From Mycobacterium dioxanotrophicus (lineage in GTDB: Bacteria > Actinomycetota > Actinomycetes > Mycobacteriales > Mycobacteriaceae), in the NCBI RefSeq assembly GCF_002157835.1, contig NZ_CP020809.1:2728001-2792000 (forward strand): 64,000 nucleotides of DNA, given 5' to 3'. Position 1 is the first letter of the stretch. The number at the start of each line of letters is the position of its first letter. Positions 10,311 through 19,027 of this stretch are shown in pieces. Both the position numbers and the translations under genes were made by a program. The notes below the pieces were generated by a model. The model was not told the origin of the DNA and made no database searches. It saw only the letters and a program-made list of their open reading frames with translations.

Positions 10311-11297
10311 ATGACGTCCATGCAGCAGCACGGTGAGAAGACTTCGGATGCTGAGGTTATCGATCAGCCCCTGACGACGATTGAGACCGTGGACTTCGAT
10401 GAGGTACCGCGTTACGGAACAGAACGCATCGTTACCCTGCTCGACCAAGCTCTGAGTGCGGGTGCACCCGAAGATCTGATCAAGGACGGCAAGGAACTCA
10501 CGCTCGCGGCGAGCACTGCGTGGAAACCGTCGAGGCCGCTGCGCAAAGCTGATCCGATACCGGGGTCACGTGAGGAGGCGTTCGAGCGGAAGCAAGATGA
10601 GCTTCTCTTGCAACACCTCAACAAGAAACGCAAATTCCGCGACTTCTTCAAGGAGTACTTTCTACCGCTGGAGGAATTGCCGGGGGTGCACAGTTTCGTC
10701 GTGACCGTTCCAATCTTCATTCTTGGTTCGCCGAAAGCCAAGAAGTCAAAGGTCTCGATGAGGTGCTCTACGGAAACAACAAGCGACACCGGCTTTGAAT
10801 TGAAGGTGTTCGGCAACGGGATGGGCGCGGACAAGACCTGCAAGGTGACGGTCGCCGAGGAATACGCCTGCGAGGGCGGAAGGGGCCGTCGTGGCGACCT
10901 CGAGGTGCCATGCCTGGCTGTCCCTTACGGTTTCCGTTTGAGTACGGGACCAAAGCTGCTGGGGTGGGGCTATGTCAAAGACGACACCCGTCACGGACGA
11001 CTCATAGTCGCGGACTGTGACAAGGACGAACTTGATGCCCTAGTCGGTCAGCAGGATGGAGACGACATCGATCTCGCCGGTGCTTCTGAGGGCACAACGA
11101 TCAAAAGAACAGTCGAACAAGGTAACGCCCGAGACTACAGCCTGGGTGTGGCAAAGGGATCTGACGTAAGTGCAAAAGTGAAGGTCTCGGTGAAGGCATC
11201 GCAAAAGATCGAAATCACCGTCGAACTCCCGGGGCGGTTCACATATCGACCATGCGCACCCGCTCAGGGTGTAGGTGCGATCTGGCGCGTTATATAA
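10311..11297 (+). CDS. Hypothetical protein of atypical composition
   Basis: This 328-residue protein has no family I recognise. The N-terminal ~110 residues are charged and helical with a Lys-rich segment (HLNKKRKFRDFFKEYF). The C-terminal half looks beta-rich and contains several Cys, Gly and Asp residues (about residues 150-320). There is no signal peptide or transmembrane segment. The codon use is visibly less GC-rich than in the neighbours, consistent with transfer from elsewhere. ATG at 10311 is chosen over GTG at 10293; ATG at 10320 is possible. Confidence 0.55.
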   Translation: MTSMQQHGEKTSDAEVIDQPLTTIETVDFDEVPRYGTERIVTLLDQALSAGAPEDLIKDGKELTLAASTAWKPSRPLRKADPIPGSREEAFERKQDELLLQHLNKKRKFRDFFKEYFLPLEELPGVHSFVVTVPIFILGSPKAKKSKVSMRCSTETTSDTGFELKVFGNGMGADKTCKVTVAEEYACEGGRGRRGDLEVPCLAVPYGFRLSTGPKLLGWGYVKDDTRHGRLIVADCDKDELDALVGQQDGDDIDLAGASEGTTIKRTVEQGNARDYSLGVAKGSDVSAKVKVSVKASQKIEITVELPGRFTYRPCAPAQGVGAIWRVI

Positions 11298-11365
11298 CGC
11301 CGGCGCGAAGCGTTTGGGATCGCGGAAACTCAGGCCCCGCCGTACTGGGAGTCGACAACCCAGGC
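11290..11365 (-). pseudogene. Relic of the 3' end of a VOC-family gene
   Basis: On the minus strand this stretch encodes pieces resembling VDxxYGxGLSFRDP, the C-terminal signature of the intact VOC gene at 12599-12994, but with an in-frame stop and a frame change. The nucleotide match GATCGCGGAAACTCA is shared exactly by both loci, and both have GCGAA nearby. It appears to be a decayed duplicate or the scar of a rearrangement at the accessory block. No full-length frame remains. Confidence 0.5.
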
Positions 11366-11435
11366 AGTGGCCAATTAGCGAAATGACTGGACATGAAACC
11401 CACGACTTCCCCGGCTACGTGGTACTTCCTTGGGC

Positions 11436-12128
11436 GTGGCCCCCACTGAGAATTTCGAGCTGGAATCGGCCACCGGCGTGGATGAGCGTGCTGCCGGTGA
11501 CGTCGACAGGGCGGTCCTTGGAGGGCCGCCGCAGCGAGTCGGCAGATTCGAATACCGATACGACACGGATGCGTGGACGTGGTCCGACGCTGTTGCGCGG
11601 ATGCACGGTTATGAGCCGGGAGAGGTGCAGCCGACCACGGAGCTGATGCTTCGCCACAAGCATCCCGACGACCTCGCTCACGTGAAGACCTTGCTGGGGC
11701 AAGCCGAAGCGCCGTTCAGCAGCCGCCACCGCATCTACACCACTACCGGAGAGATCCGCAAGGTCGTCGTGGTCGGGGAGGCGGTCTCGGACGAAAGCAA
11801 GCGGATTGTCGCGACACGGGGCCTGTATGTCGATGTCACCGGTGCGGTTGAGGACGAACTCCAACGCGAGGTCGGCGATGAGTTGCGCACGATCGTCGCC
11901 GACCGCGCGGTGATCGAACAAGCCAAAGGCATGCTGATGGTGGCCTACGCCATCGATGCTCGTGCTGCTTTTCACCTGCTGCGGTGGCGGTCGCAGGAAG
12001 CGAATATCAAGGTGCGCGACATCGCCCGTGAGGTTGTGTTGAAAGTGCCTGCGCTGCTGGATCTTCAACCGTCCGGACGCGGTCAGATCGACCACTTCCT
12101 GATGTCGCTTGCCGACGCCGGGGAGTGA
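11436..12128 (+). CDS. PAS-ANTAR domain RNA-binding regulator
   Basis: This protein of about 230 residues combines a PAS fold (about residues 35-130; YDTDAWTWSDAVARMHGY begins it, WSD being typical of PAS_3) with a C-terminal ANTAR domain (about residues 150-210; DRAVIEQAKGMLM and AFHLLRWRSQ). ANTAR proteins bind paired hairpins in nascent RNA and prevent termination, usually under control of a sensor domain, here the PAS fold. The start is uncertain: GTG at 11436 or TTG at 11430, neither with a clear ribosome site. It converges with the helical-protein gene 8 bp downstream. Target RNAs are not evident in the window. Confidence 0.85.
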   Translation: MAPTENFELESATGVDERAAGDVDRAVLGGPPQRVGRFEYRYDTDAWTWSDAVARMHGYEPGEVQPTTELMLRHKHPDDLAHVKTLLGQAEAPFSSRHRIYTTTGEIRKVVVVGEAVSDESKRIVATRGLYVDVTGAVEDELQREVGDELRTIVADRAVIEQAKGMLMVAYAIDARAAFHLLRWRSQEANIKVRDIAREVVLKVPALLDLQPSGRGQIDHFLMSLADAGE

Positions 12129-12136
12129 ACGCTGGC

Positions 12137-12505
12137 TCAGCTCTCGCCGGCGTCTGCCTCATTGCGCTTGTCCGCAGCCAGCTTGTAGTCGCCCTGCGCC
12201 GACTGGCGATGAAATGCCGCAGACTCGTCGTGCACGTCGGTAGAACTGGCGCCCTGTCGGACGGTTTGTTCGTCCACTTCTGCGACCCGCTCGTGAAGTC
12301 GGGCTGTCTTTTCGAGGCTGCGCGCGGCTGAGCGGGCCGCCTGCGCAGCGCGGATACGCGCTCTTTCCGCGCTGCGTTCGGCTTGTTCGACGTCGTCGTA
12401 ACCAAGCGACGGTCCTGCAGTGAAACCTTCAGTTCGCCGGCGCAGTTCAGCGGCTCTGCGTGCCGCTTCAGCCGCTCGGGATCCCGGATCGTCGGTAGTG
12501 GCCAT
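12137..12505 (-). CDS. Hypothetical helical (coiled-coil) protein
   Basis: This 122-residue highly charged protein is rich in Ala, Arg, Glu and Gln. It is probably almost entirely helical, with heptad-like spacing in the middle (ERSAERARIRAAQAARSAAR). No catalytic motif, signal or membrane segment is present. ATG at 12505 lies close to a GGAGG ribosome site. It is convergent with the PAS-ANTAR gene, 8 bp apart. Small proteins of this kind often accompany ANTAR genes in mycobacteria as I recall it, but the function is unknown. Confidence 0.65.
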   Translation of the reverse strand: MATTDDPGSRAAEAARRAAELRRRTEGFTAGPSLGYDDVEQAERSAERARIRAAQAARSAARSLEKTARLHERVAEVDEQTVRQGASSTDVHDESAAFHRQSAQGDYKLAADKRNEADAGES

Positions 12506-12598
12506 CGTGGCGCCTCCTCGGTGGGCTCAGGTCTGTGTTCCCCCGTTGGCCTGAACTATTCGGCTGAGCCGAAACGAACCGGAGACTCGATGTACCGT

Positions 12599-12994
12599 CT
12601 AACCGGCAGGCGCGAAAAATTCCAATGCGATGCCGTCAGGATCGCGGAAACTCAAGCCCGAGCCGTACGGCGCGTCGACGATGCCGCCGTGTTCGATGCC
12701 CAATTCGTTGAGTTTGGTTTCCCAGCCCTCGAGATCGGATCGTGCGGCGCAACCGAAGCTGACGTGGTCCAACCCGAGCTTGAACTCGCTGAACTGCTCG
12801 TCGGTGGCCGGTTGGTCGTGTTGATGGATGCCGAAGAGGGTGCCGCCGTCGAGCAGCCACACGAGGTGGTGGAACCCGGCGTCGGTGCGTTCGTCGAGCA
12901 CCGGGTCGGCTCCGATCAATGCGCGATACCAGGGCCCACTGACGGCGAGGTCACGCACGGTCACAGCGACATGGTTGAGAGCAGGGAATGCCAT
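12599..12994 (-). CDS. VOC (glyoxalase/dioxygenase fold) family protein
   Basis: This 131-residue protein has two beta-alpha-beta-beta-beta modules of the vicinal-oxygen-chelate superfamily. Candidate metal ligands are His in LNHVAVTV near the N-terminus, His in GLDHVSF and Glu in IALEFF near the C-terminus. The substrate cannot be deduced. The frame is open further upstream, but MAFPALNHVAV at 12994 gives the normal VOC N-terminus. It lies 7 bp downstream of the MpaB-like oxygenase gene and is probably co-transcribed with it. A decayed copy of its 3' end lies at 11290-11365. Confidence 0.82.
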   Translation of the reverse strand: MAFPALNHVAVTVRDLAVSGPWYRALIGADPVLDERTDAGFHHLVWLLDGGTLFGIHQHDQPATDEQFSEFKLGLDHVSFGCAARSDLEGWETKLNELGIEHGGIVDAPYGSGLSFRDPDGIALEFFAPAG

Positions 12995-13001
12995 GCCAGC
13001 G

Positions 13002-13829
13002 TCATACCACACGCCGGCCCCGGCGGGCCCGGGAACGCATGTCCCAGAGGTAGAGCCGGTACAAGAAAACCCACACATCGCGAGGGATGACCCGATCGGC
13101 GACCCGCAGGCCGGTCAGCAGCAGCTCGAATCGGCGCTGCTGTTCGGCCGTCCAGGCCAATTGCATGTGGTCGCGGAATGCCTGCGGAAGAAACCCTGTG
13201 GTGGCAAACAGGTTGAACGGGCCCGCCAGCAACCGCAGCGGCGCGGGCAGGAACGCCATCGCGGCCACCCCGTGCAGGTGCTCCCGGACCGGCGGGTCGA
13301 TGCGAAGACCGTCCAGTGACCGTTTCCAGTACTCGTCGAAGGCCTGCCGGTCCGCGGGCCACATGCCGTCGCGGACCTGCAGGGTGGTGCCGAGCCTGCG
13401 GGCGTCGGCGTAGATCGCGTCGGCCGACGCGTCGTCGAGCGGACCGTAGAGGAACTCGTGCATGTCGATGTAGTACCGGTACAGGCAGGCCGCCACCCAC
13501 AACTGCAGCTTGGGGTCGAAAGCGTTGTAGGACACCGGACTTGATGTTTTCGAGCGCACCAACGCATGGACCTTGTCGACCTCGGCGCGGATCAGTGCGC
13601 GGTCCGCGTCGGTGCCGAGGGTGGCCGCGGCCAGATAGGTGCCGGTAGTGCGAGCCCGCTTGAACGGGTGCTTGTACACGTTGCCGCTGTCCACGGGGCT
13701 CTCCAGCACGCCGTACCCGACTCCTGGCGAGGACAGTTGCATGATGACGTTGGCCGCGGGCAGCAGCACCGCAGCGGGGTTGAGCAGATCGACCACCCTG
13801 CGCGGCCGTCGCGGCGGACCCAGCCTCAT
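13002..13829 (-). CDS. MpaB-like oxygenase (DUF2236, Rv2237-like)
   Basis: DUF2236 proteins include the latex-clearing and mycophenolic-acid-cleaving haem oxygenases, so this may be a haem-dependent oxygenase with unknown substrate. The 275-residue protein contains the family's helical core: the N-terminal stretch ending [16 protein letters not shown], a conserved [19 protein letters not shown] and a C-terminal LARTFNL-like region ([16 protein letters not shown]). ATG at 13829 is preferred, because the longer form to 13874 would overlap the divergent cobD start. Gene order matches Rv2237 beside cobD. Confidence 0.8.
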   Translation of the reverse strand: MRLGPPRRPRRVVDLLNPAAVLLPAANVIMQLSSPGVGYGVLESPVDSGNVYKHPFKRARTTGTYLAAATLGTDADRALIRAEVDKVHALVRSKTSSPVSYNAFDPKLQLWVAACLYRYYIDMHEFLYGPLDDASADAIYADARRLGTTLQVRDGMWPADRQAFDEYWKRSLDGLRIDPPVREHLHGVAAMAFLPAPLRLLAGPFNLFATTGFLPQAFRDHMQLAWTAEQQRRFELLLTGLRVADRVIPRDVWVFLYRLYLWDMRSRARRGRRVV

Positions 13830-13864
13830 GAAATCGAGTAGACCACTTGTGAGACGCTGCCGAC

Positions 13865-14827
13865 GTGTTTGCACCGACGTGTCACGGCCGGGCTGCCGGC
13901 ATCGCCGCCGGGTACCTCGCCGATCTGCTGCTGGGTGACCCGCGGCGTGGCCACCCGGTTGCCGGTTTCGGAACCGTCGCGGCGCGGTTGGAGCGACTGA
14001 CCTACGCGGACAGCCGCCGGGCGGGACTGCGGCATACCGGGCTGCTGCTGAGCGGCCTGTGGCTGCTGGGCATGCTGGCAGGGCGGCGCGGCCGGATCTG
14101 GGTGACGGCCGCTGCGACGTTCACCACCCTGGGGGGCACGTCGCTGAACCGCGTGGGCGGGCAGATGGCGGATCTGCTCGCCGCCGGCGACATCGACGGG
14201 GCGCGCCGGCTACTGCCGTCGTTGTGCGGGCGGGACCCGGCGGCGCTGGACGCGGCGGGCATCGCGCGTGCGACGGTGGAATCGTTGGCGGAGAACACGT
14301 CCGACGCGCAGGTGGCGCCGATGTTCTGGGCTGCCGTGGCGGGAGTGCCGGGTGTGCTGGTGTACCGCGGCGCCAACACGCTCGACGCGATGATCGGGCA
14401 CCGGTCGCCGCGCTACGAGCGGTTCGGTTGGGCGGCAGCACGATTCGACGATCTGCTCAATTACATTCCGGCCCGGTTGACGGGGATCCTGGTGGCGGCG
14501 TGCGCACCCGCGGTGGATGGCTCTGCGACGGCGGCGCTTCGTGCCTGGCGCAACGACGCCGCGCGTCATCCCAGCCCGAACGCCGGGGTCGCGGAGGCCT
14601 CGTTCGCCGGGGCGCTGGGGGTGCGCCTCGGTGGCCCGACGCAGTATGCCCATCGGTTGGAGATCCGGCCCACGCTGGGCGACGGGCGGATTCCCGAGGT
14701 CGCCGATCTGGACCGCGCGGTGCGGCTCTCGCGGGCCGTGCAGGCCGGTTCCGCGCTGGTCGCCGTGGTGGTGTCGGCGCTCAGCGCCGCTTGCCGTACC
14801 GGTCGGCGAGCTTCTCCTCGGTGGTGA
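13865..14827 (+). CDS. cobD: Adenosylcobinamide-phosphate synthase CobD/CbiB
   Basis: CobD joins aminopropanol (or its phosphate) to adenosylcobyric acid in cobalamin synthesis. This 320-residue membrane protein has the conserved N-terminal [13 protein letters not shown] and the central [16 protein letters not shown] motif. Several hydrophobic segments follow. The start is GTG at 13865. The 3' end overlaps the convergent SURF1 gene by 47 bp, so the last ~15 residues (Arg/Ser-rich) are antisense to the SURF1 C-terminus and differ from the usual hydrophobic CobD end. Confidence 0.93.
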   Translation: MFAPTCHGRAAGIAAGYLADLLLGDPRRGHPVAGFGTVAARLERLTYADSRRAGLRHTGLLLSGLWLLGMLAGRRGRIWVTAAATFTTLGGTSLNRVGGQMADLLAAGDIDGARRLLPSLCGRDPAALDAAGIARATVESLAENTSDAQVAPMFWAAVAGVPGVLVYRGANTLDAMIGHRSPRYERFGWAAARFDDLLNYIPARLTGILVAACAPAVDGSATAALRAWRNDAARHPSPNAGVAEASFAGALGVRLGGPTQYAHRLEIRPTLGDGRIPEVADLDRAVRLSRAVQAGSALVAVVVSALSAACRTGRRASPRW

Positions 14828-15599
14828 GCGGAGCGGCCGGGGTCGCCGGGCGGGACGCGCGTTCGGCGCGCCGCTGCTTGATCTCGGCAAAGACGAAGTA
14901 GCCCAACCCGATCGGGGCGACGATGCCGAACGCGATCCATTGGATCCCATACGACAGGAACGGTCCGGCGTCGAGGTGGGGCAGCGGAATGACACCAAGA
15001 CCACCGGGCTGGTCCTCCACCAGCTGCAGATACGAGCCGGCCAGCGGCACGCCGGTCACGGTGGCGATCTGTGAGGTGCTGATCGAGTAGACCTGCTGGG
15101 CGCCGTCGGCACGGAAGGGCTCCTTGCCGCTGACCACCGCCTCGGAATCCCGCAGCCGGGCAGTGATGGTCACCTGGTTGCGGGGTGCGTCCGGGATCGG
15201 CGGCACCGAGGTGCCCTGCTGAGGTCGGACATAGCCACGGTTGACGAGCACGGTGGGGCCGCCGTCGACGGCGAACGGTGTCAGCACCTCGTATGCGGGG
15301 TCACCGTCGACGACGCGGAGCCGGGCCAGGACCTGAGCTTCGGGCAGGTAGTGTCCGGTGGCGGTGACCCGCTGCCACTGTTCGTCGGGAGCACTCGAAT
15401 CCTGATGCGGCAGAAGGTTTTTCACCGCAACCGGCTCGGCCTTCAGCGAGGACGCGATCTGGTTGTTCTCCCGCGATGTCCTGGTGTTCTTGCCCAGCTG
15501 CCACGGCGCCAGCACGGTGAAACACAGATAGGCGAACGCCATCACCACGACGAACAGCGCCAGCCACTGTGGCCTGAGCAGGAACCCGAGTCTGCGCAT
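14781..15599 (-). CDS. SURF1 family cytochrome oxidase assembly protein (Rv2235-like)
   Basis: SURF1 proteins help assemble haem a into the aa3-type cytochrome oxidase. The 272-residue protein has the classic two-helix plan: a transmembrane helix at about residues 12-35 ending in LAPWQLGK, a large extracytoplasmic domain and a second helix near residues 215-240 (WIAFGIVAPIGLGYFVF), with a charged cytoplasmic tail. The start ATG at 15599 shares one base with the ptpA stop (TGATG), indicating coupling. It converges on cobD with a 47-bp overlap. Confidence 0.9.
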   Translation of the reverse strand: MRRLGFLLRPQWLALFVVVMAFAYLCFTVLAPWQLGKNTRTSRENNQIASSLKAEPVAVKNLLPHQDSSAPDEQWQRVTATGHYLPEAQVLARLRVVDGDPAYEVLTPFAVDGGPTVLVNRGYVRPQQGTSVPPIPDAPRNQVTITARLRDSEAVVSGKEPFRADGAQQVYSISTSQIATVTGVPLAGSYLQLVEDQPGGLGVIPLPHLDAGPFLSYGIQWIAFGIVAPIGLGYFVFAEIKQRRAERASRPATPAAPLTTEEKLADRYGKRR

Positions 15600-16129
15600 C
15601 AGCGCGGGCTTTCTCGCTCGGCCAGGGCAGCGTCGACCCAGTCGTGCAGTCCCGGCAGCGATGCCTCGATGACGGCCAAGACTTCTTCGAAATCAGTCTG
15701 GGACCCGTAGTAGGGGTCCTCGACATCGGGCGTGTGGGCCGCCGAGCGCGGGTCGAACGACCGAAGCATCCGCAACCGATGGGCGTCGACGCCGTGCTCG
15801 GTCAGGATCCGGGCATGGTTGCGGCCCAGCGCGATGACCAGATCGGCGCCCAGGTGATCGGCGTTCATCTGCGCGGCGCGGTGGTCGGTGGGATACCCGT
15901 GCGCGCGCAGCACCCGGCAGGCGCGGTGGTCCGCGCCGTCCCCGGCGTGCCAGTTGCCGGTACCTGCACTGCTCACCCGCACCCGGTCGGCCAGGCCGCG
16001 TTGGCTGATCTGGTGGGCGAACATCTTCTCGGCCATCGGCGACCGGCAGATGTTGCCCGAGCATACGAACGTGACATGCAGGCTGTGCCGATTCCCCGGT
16101 CGCTGCGCTCCTGCCCGCCGCTCAGACAC
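15599..16129 (-). CDS. ptpA: Low-molecular-weight protein tyrosine phosphatase PtpA
   Basis: PtpA removes phosphate from tyrosine; in M. tuberculosis it is secreted and blocks phagosome maturation. The P-loop CSGNICRS gives nucleophile Cys23 and Arg29, and the general acid lies in EDPYYG. The GTG at 16129 overlaps the end of ptkA by 8 bp, giving 176 residues with a basic N-terminal extension of about 12 residues relative to the 163-residue M. tuberculosis protein. No alternative start codon lies nearer the domain. The ptkA-ptpA pairing supports kinase-phosphatase coupling. Confidence 0.93.
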   Translation of the reverse strand: MSERRAGAQRPGNRHSLHVTFVCSGNICRSPMAEKMFAHQISQRGLADRVRVSSAGTGNWHAGDGADHRACRVLRAHGYPTDHRAAQMNADHLGADLVIALGRNHARILTEHGVDAHRLRMLRSFDPRSAAHTPDVEDPYYGSQTDFEEVLAVIEASLPGLHDWVDAALAERESPR

Positions 16130-16802
16130 CGAGCACCTCGCGCAGCGATTCGACGGTCTCGACATGGGCGTGCGCGGTCAACGCGGCTGGCCCGGTGAAG
16201 TCGTGGCGCCCGTACCCCCAGGCGACCACCACGGTGTCGATGCCGTGTTCCGCCGCGCCCTCGACATCGTGGGCGCGGTCGCCGACCATGAGCACGCGTT
16301 GCGGCAGCGGCTGCAGTTGTGCCAGCGCATGGGCCACCACGTCGGCCTTTGCCGCCCGGGTGCCGTCCGGGCTGGCCCCGGCGATCACCTCGAAGTACCC
16401 GTCGAGACCGAAGTGCTCGAGGATGTGTCGAGCGGTCGGCTCGGCCTTCGAGGTGGCCACCGCCAGCCGGATCCCGGCCTTTTTCAGATCGGCGAGCAGC
16501 GGCTCGATGCCGTCGAACAGCCGGTTCATCGCCCACCCGCGGCTCGTGTAGTCGGCGCGGTAGGCGGCGATCGCGGCGTCGGCGTCGGCACCGAGACCCA
16601 TACCACCCAGCGTGTAGTGCATGGGCGCCCCGACCACGAGGCTGGCGAGGTCTCCCTCGGGGACGGGGGCGCCGACCTGTGCCAGCGCGTGGCGGAAGCT
16701 GGACACGACTCCGTCGGCAGAATCGGTCAGGGTGCCGTCGAGGTCGAAGAGCACCAGCTCTGGGCGCATAGCGGCCGACGCGTCAGTTACAGGACCAGTC
16801 AC
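16122..16802 (-). CDS. ptkA: HAD-family protein PtkA (protein tyrosine kinase homologue)
   Basis: This 226-residue HAD-like protein has motif I LVLFDLDGTLTDS, motif II VATSK, and the motif III/IV region VMVGDRAHDVEGA in the form LMVGDRAHD. Its M. tuberculosis counterpart Rv2232 has been reported as a tyrosine kinase that phosphorylates PtpA, unusual for a HAD protein. The start is GTG at 16802, with GGGGAGAA just upstream; the first motif begins about 15 residues in. The long disordered N-terminus of the M. tuberculosis protein is largely absent. It overlaps ptpA by 8 bp and is divergent from cobC. Confidence 0.85.
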   Translation of the reverse strand: MTGPVTDASAAMRPELVLFDLDGTLTDSADGVVSSFRHALAQVGAPVPEGDLASLVVGAPMHYTLGGMGLGADADAAIAAYRADYTSRGWAMNRLFDGIEPLLADLKKAGIRLAVATSKAEPTARHILEHFGLDGYFEVIAGASPDGTRAAKADVVAHALAQLQPLPQRVLMVGDRAHDVEGAAEHGIDTVVVAWGYGRHDFTGPAALTAHAHVETVESLREVLGV

Positions 16803-16855
16803 AGACCCATTCTCCCCGATGCCCGAGACAGGGTCCCGACCACTACTGTCGTGCT

Positions 16856-17878
16856 GTGGCAAGTCCAACCCGCGCGGCCGCCCGCTACCACGGTGACCAG
16901 GCCGCATTGCCCGGGCAGCTGGACTTCGCGGTCAACGTACGCGCCGGCGCGCCACCGGACTGGCTGACCGCGCGGCTTGCTGCCCGGCTGGCTGATCTGG
17001 GCCGTTATCCCAGCGCGGCCGACGAACGGCGCGCGGTCTCGGCGGTCGCCGCACGGCACGGACGTCGTGAATCCGACGTTGCGCTGCTCGCAGGCGGTGC
17101 CGAGGGTTTCGCGCTGCTCGTTGACTTGCGGCCGCGATTGGCCGCGCTGATTGCGCCGTCGTTCACCGAACCGGAGGCGGTCCTGACCGCCGCCGGGGTG
17201 CCGGTTCACCATGCGGTCCTGGAGCCGCCGTTCCGGCTCTCGAGTGTCGCCATACCGGACGACGCCGATCTCGTGGTGATCGGCAATCCGACCAATCCGA
17301 CCGGGGTGCTGCACTCGCGTGAGGACATCCTGGCGCTGCGCCGGCCAGGGCGCCTGGTGGTGGTCGACGAGGCCTTCGCCGACGCCATCCCGGGCGAACC
17401 CGAGTCGCTGGCCGGTGACGCGCTGCCCGATGTGCTGGTGCTGCGAAGCTTGACCAAGACGTGGGCGTTGGCCGGCTTGCGCGTCGGGTACGCGCTCGGC
17501 GCGCCCGAGGTGCTCGCCCGCCTCACCGCCCGGCGGGCCCACTGGCCGCTGGGCACGCTGCAGCTGGAGGCCATCGCCGCCACCAGCACGCCCGCTGCGG
17601 TCGCCGAGGCCGAGGCAGCGGCCCGTAGGCTGGCGGCGCTGCGCACTGCGATGGCCGCAGCGCTGCGTGCTCTCGGCCTCGACGTGGTGGCCGGGACAGC
17701 ACCGTTTGTCCTGTTCGGTGTGCCGGATGCGGAGCTGATGCGAAAACATCTGGAAAGCAAAGGTATTGCGGTGCGACGCTGCGATACGTTCGTGGGTCTG
17801 CCGGCGAATTACCTGCGGGCCGCCGTGCGGGCGGAGTGGCCGGTGTTGGTGGACGCGGTGACGGAGGTGTTGAGGTGA
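16856..17878 (+). CDS. cobC: CobC-like PLP aminotransferase (threonine-phosphate decarboxylase type)
   Basis: This class I/II PLP enzyme of 340 residues is related to histidinol-phosphate aminotransferase and to CobC/CobD of cobalamin synthesis, which makes aminopropanol phosphate from threonine phosphate. Visible features are NPTNPTG (about residues 144-150), the PLP aspartate in VVVDEAFAD (Asp171), and the Schiff-base Lys201 in [10 protein letters not shown] followed by LRVGYALG. The start is GTG at 16856. It ends in a GTGA overlap with the Nif3-like gene. Synteny matches Rv2231c. Confidence 0.9.
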   Translation: MASPTRAAARYHGDQAALPGQLDFAVNVRAGAPPDWLTARLAARLADLGRYPSAADERRAVSAVAARHGRRESDVALLAGGAEGFALLVDLRPRLAALIAPSFTEPEAVLTAAGVPVHHAVLEPPFRLSSVAIPDDADLVVIGNPTNPTGVLHSREDILALRRPGRLVVVDEAFADAIPGEPESLAGDALPDVLVLRSLTKTWALAGLRVGYALGAPEVLARLTARRAHWPLGTLQLEAIAATSTPAAVAEAEAAARRLAALRTAMAAALRALGLDVVAGTAPFVLFGVPDAELMRKHLESKGIAVRRCDTFVGLPANYLRAAVRAEWPVLVDAVTEVLR

Positions 17879-19014
17879 GCGCGCGGGTGGCCGGCGTCAG
17901 ACTGGCTGACGTCATCGCGGTGCTGGATGCCGCATACCCGCCGGGGCTCGCGCAGGACTGGGATTCTGTGGGCCTGGTGTGCGGGGATCCCGACGAGTCC
18001 GTCGAATCGGTGACCATTGCGGTCGACGCCACGGCCGCCGTCGTGTCTGAGGTGCCCGAGCGTGGGCTGCTGCTGGCCCATCATCCGCTGCTGCTGCGCG
18101 GGGTGGACACCGTCGCCGCCAGCACCGCCAAAGGGGCGCTGCTGCACCAGATGATCCGTACCGGCCGGGCCCTGTTCACCGCGCACACCAACGCTGATTC
18201 GGCGTCGCCGGGCGTATCCGACGCGCTGGCCGAGGCGCTCGGGTTGCAGGTGAACAGTGTGCTGGAGCCCGTCGCGGCCGGCCCGGATCTGGACAAATGG
18301 GTGGTGTTCGTCCCGGCAACCGATGCCGCCTCGGTGCGCGCCGCCCTGTTCGCGGCGGGTGCCGGACGCATCGGTGACTATTCGCAGTGCAGCTGGAGCG
18401 TGGCCGGCACCGGACAGTTCTTGCCGCACGACGGCGCCACCCCGGCGATCGGCGAGGTCGGCACCGTCGAGCAGGTGGCCGAGGACCGGGTCGAGGTGAT
18501 CGCGCCGTCACGGCTGCGGGCTGCGGTCCTGGCCGCGATGCGGGCGGCGCACCCGTACGAGGAGCCCGCCTTCGACATCATCGCGTTGGCGCCGATCCCC
18601 GGCAATCTGGGGCTTGGCCGTATCGGCGTCCTGGCGAGCCCCGAGCCGTTGTCCGCGTTCGTATCTCGCGTCTGCGCGGCACTGCCCGCCACGTCGTGGG
18701 GCGTGCGGGCGTCGGGCGATTCAGAAGCGATGGTGTCGCGGGTGGCGGTGTGCGGGGGAGCGGGGGATTCCCTGCTCCGTGCGGTCGACGCGGCAGGTGT
18801 CGACGCTTATGTCACAGCAGACCTGCGCCATCACCCCGCCGACGAGCATCGCCGTGCCTCGCAGGTGGCGCTGGTCGATGTGGCGCACTGGGCCAGCGAG
18901 TTCCCGTGGTGTGCCCAGGCTGCCGGGGTGCTGCGTGAACATTTCGGTGACACGCTGCCGGTGCGGGTCAGCGCGGTGCGCACCGATCCGTGGAATGTCG
19001 AGAGTCGAGCGTAG
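17875..19014 (+). CDS. Nif3-like dinuclear metal centre protein (Rv2230c-like)
   Basis: Nif3/YbgI family proteins hold two metal ions in a hexameric ring; the family is sometimes annotated as GTP cyclohydrolase type 2, but the cellular role is unsettled. The 379-residue form has an inserted middle domain (about residues 130-240) in addition to the Nif3 core. Candidate metal ligands are in [19 protein letters not shown] and, at the C-terminal side, [11 protein letters not shown] at 17875 overlaps the cobC stop; the frame extends upstream to 17836 but inside cobC. It is followed 13 bp later by the zinc-ribbon gene. Confidence 0.9.
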   Translation: MSARVAGVRLADVIAVLDAAYPPGLAQDWDSVGLVCGDPDESVESVTIAVDATAAVVSEVPERGLLLAHHPLLLRGVDTVAASTAKGALLHQMIRTGRALFTAHTNADSASPGVSDALAEALGLQVNSVLEPVAAGPDLDKWVVFVPATDAASVRAALFAAGAGRIGDYSQCSWSVAGTGQFLPHDGATPAIGEVGTVEQVAEDRVEVIAPSRLRAAVLAAMRAAHPYEEPAFDIIALAPIPGNLGLGRIGVLASPEPLSAFVSRVCAALPATSWGVRASGDSEAMVSRVAVCGGAGDSLLRAVDAAGVDAYVTADLRHHPADEHRRASQVALVDVAHWASEFPWCAQAAGVLREHFGDTLPVRVSAVRTDPWNVESRA

Positions 19015-19027
19015 GGAGTCGAGAATT

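Noticed and set aside
8343..12595. A prophage or integrative element
   Set aside because: No integrase, phage structural or conjugation gene was seen, and no second copy of the tRNA 3' end was found by eye.
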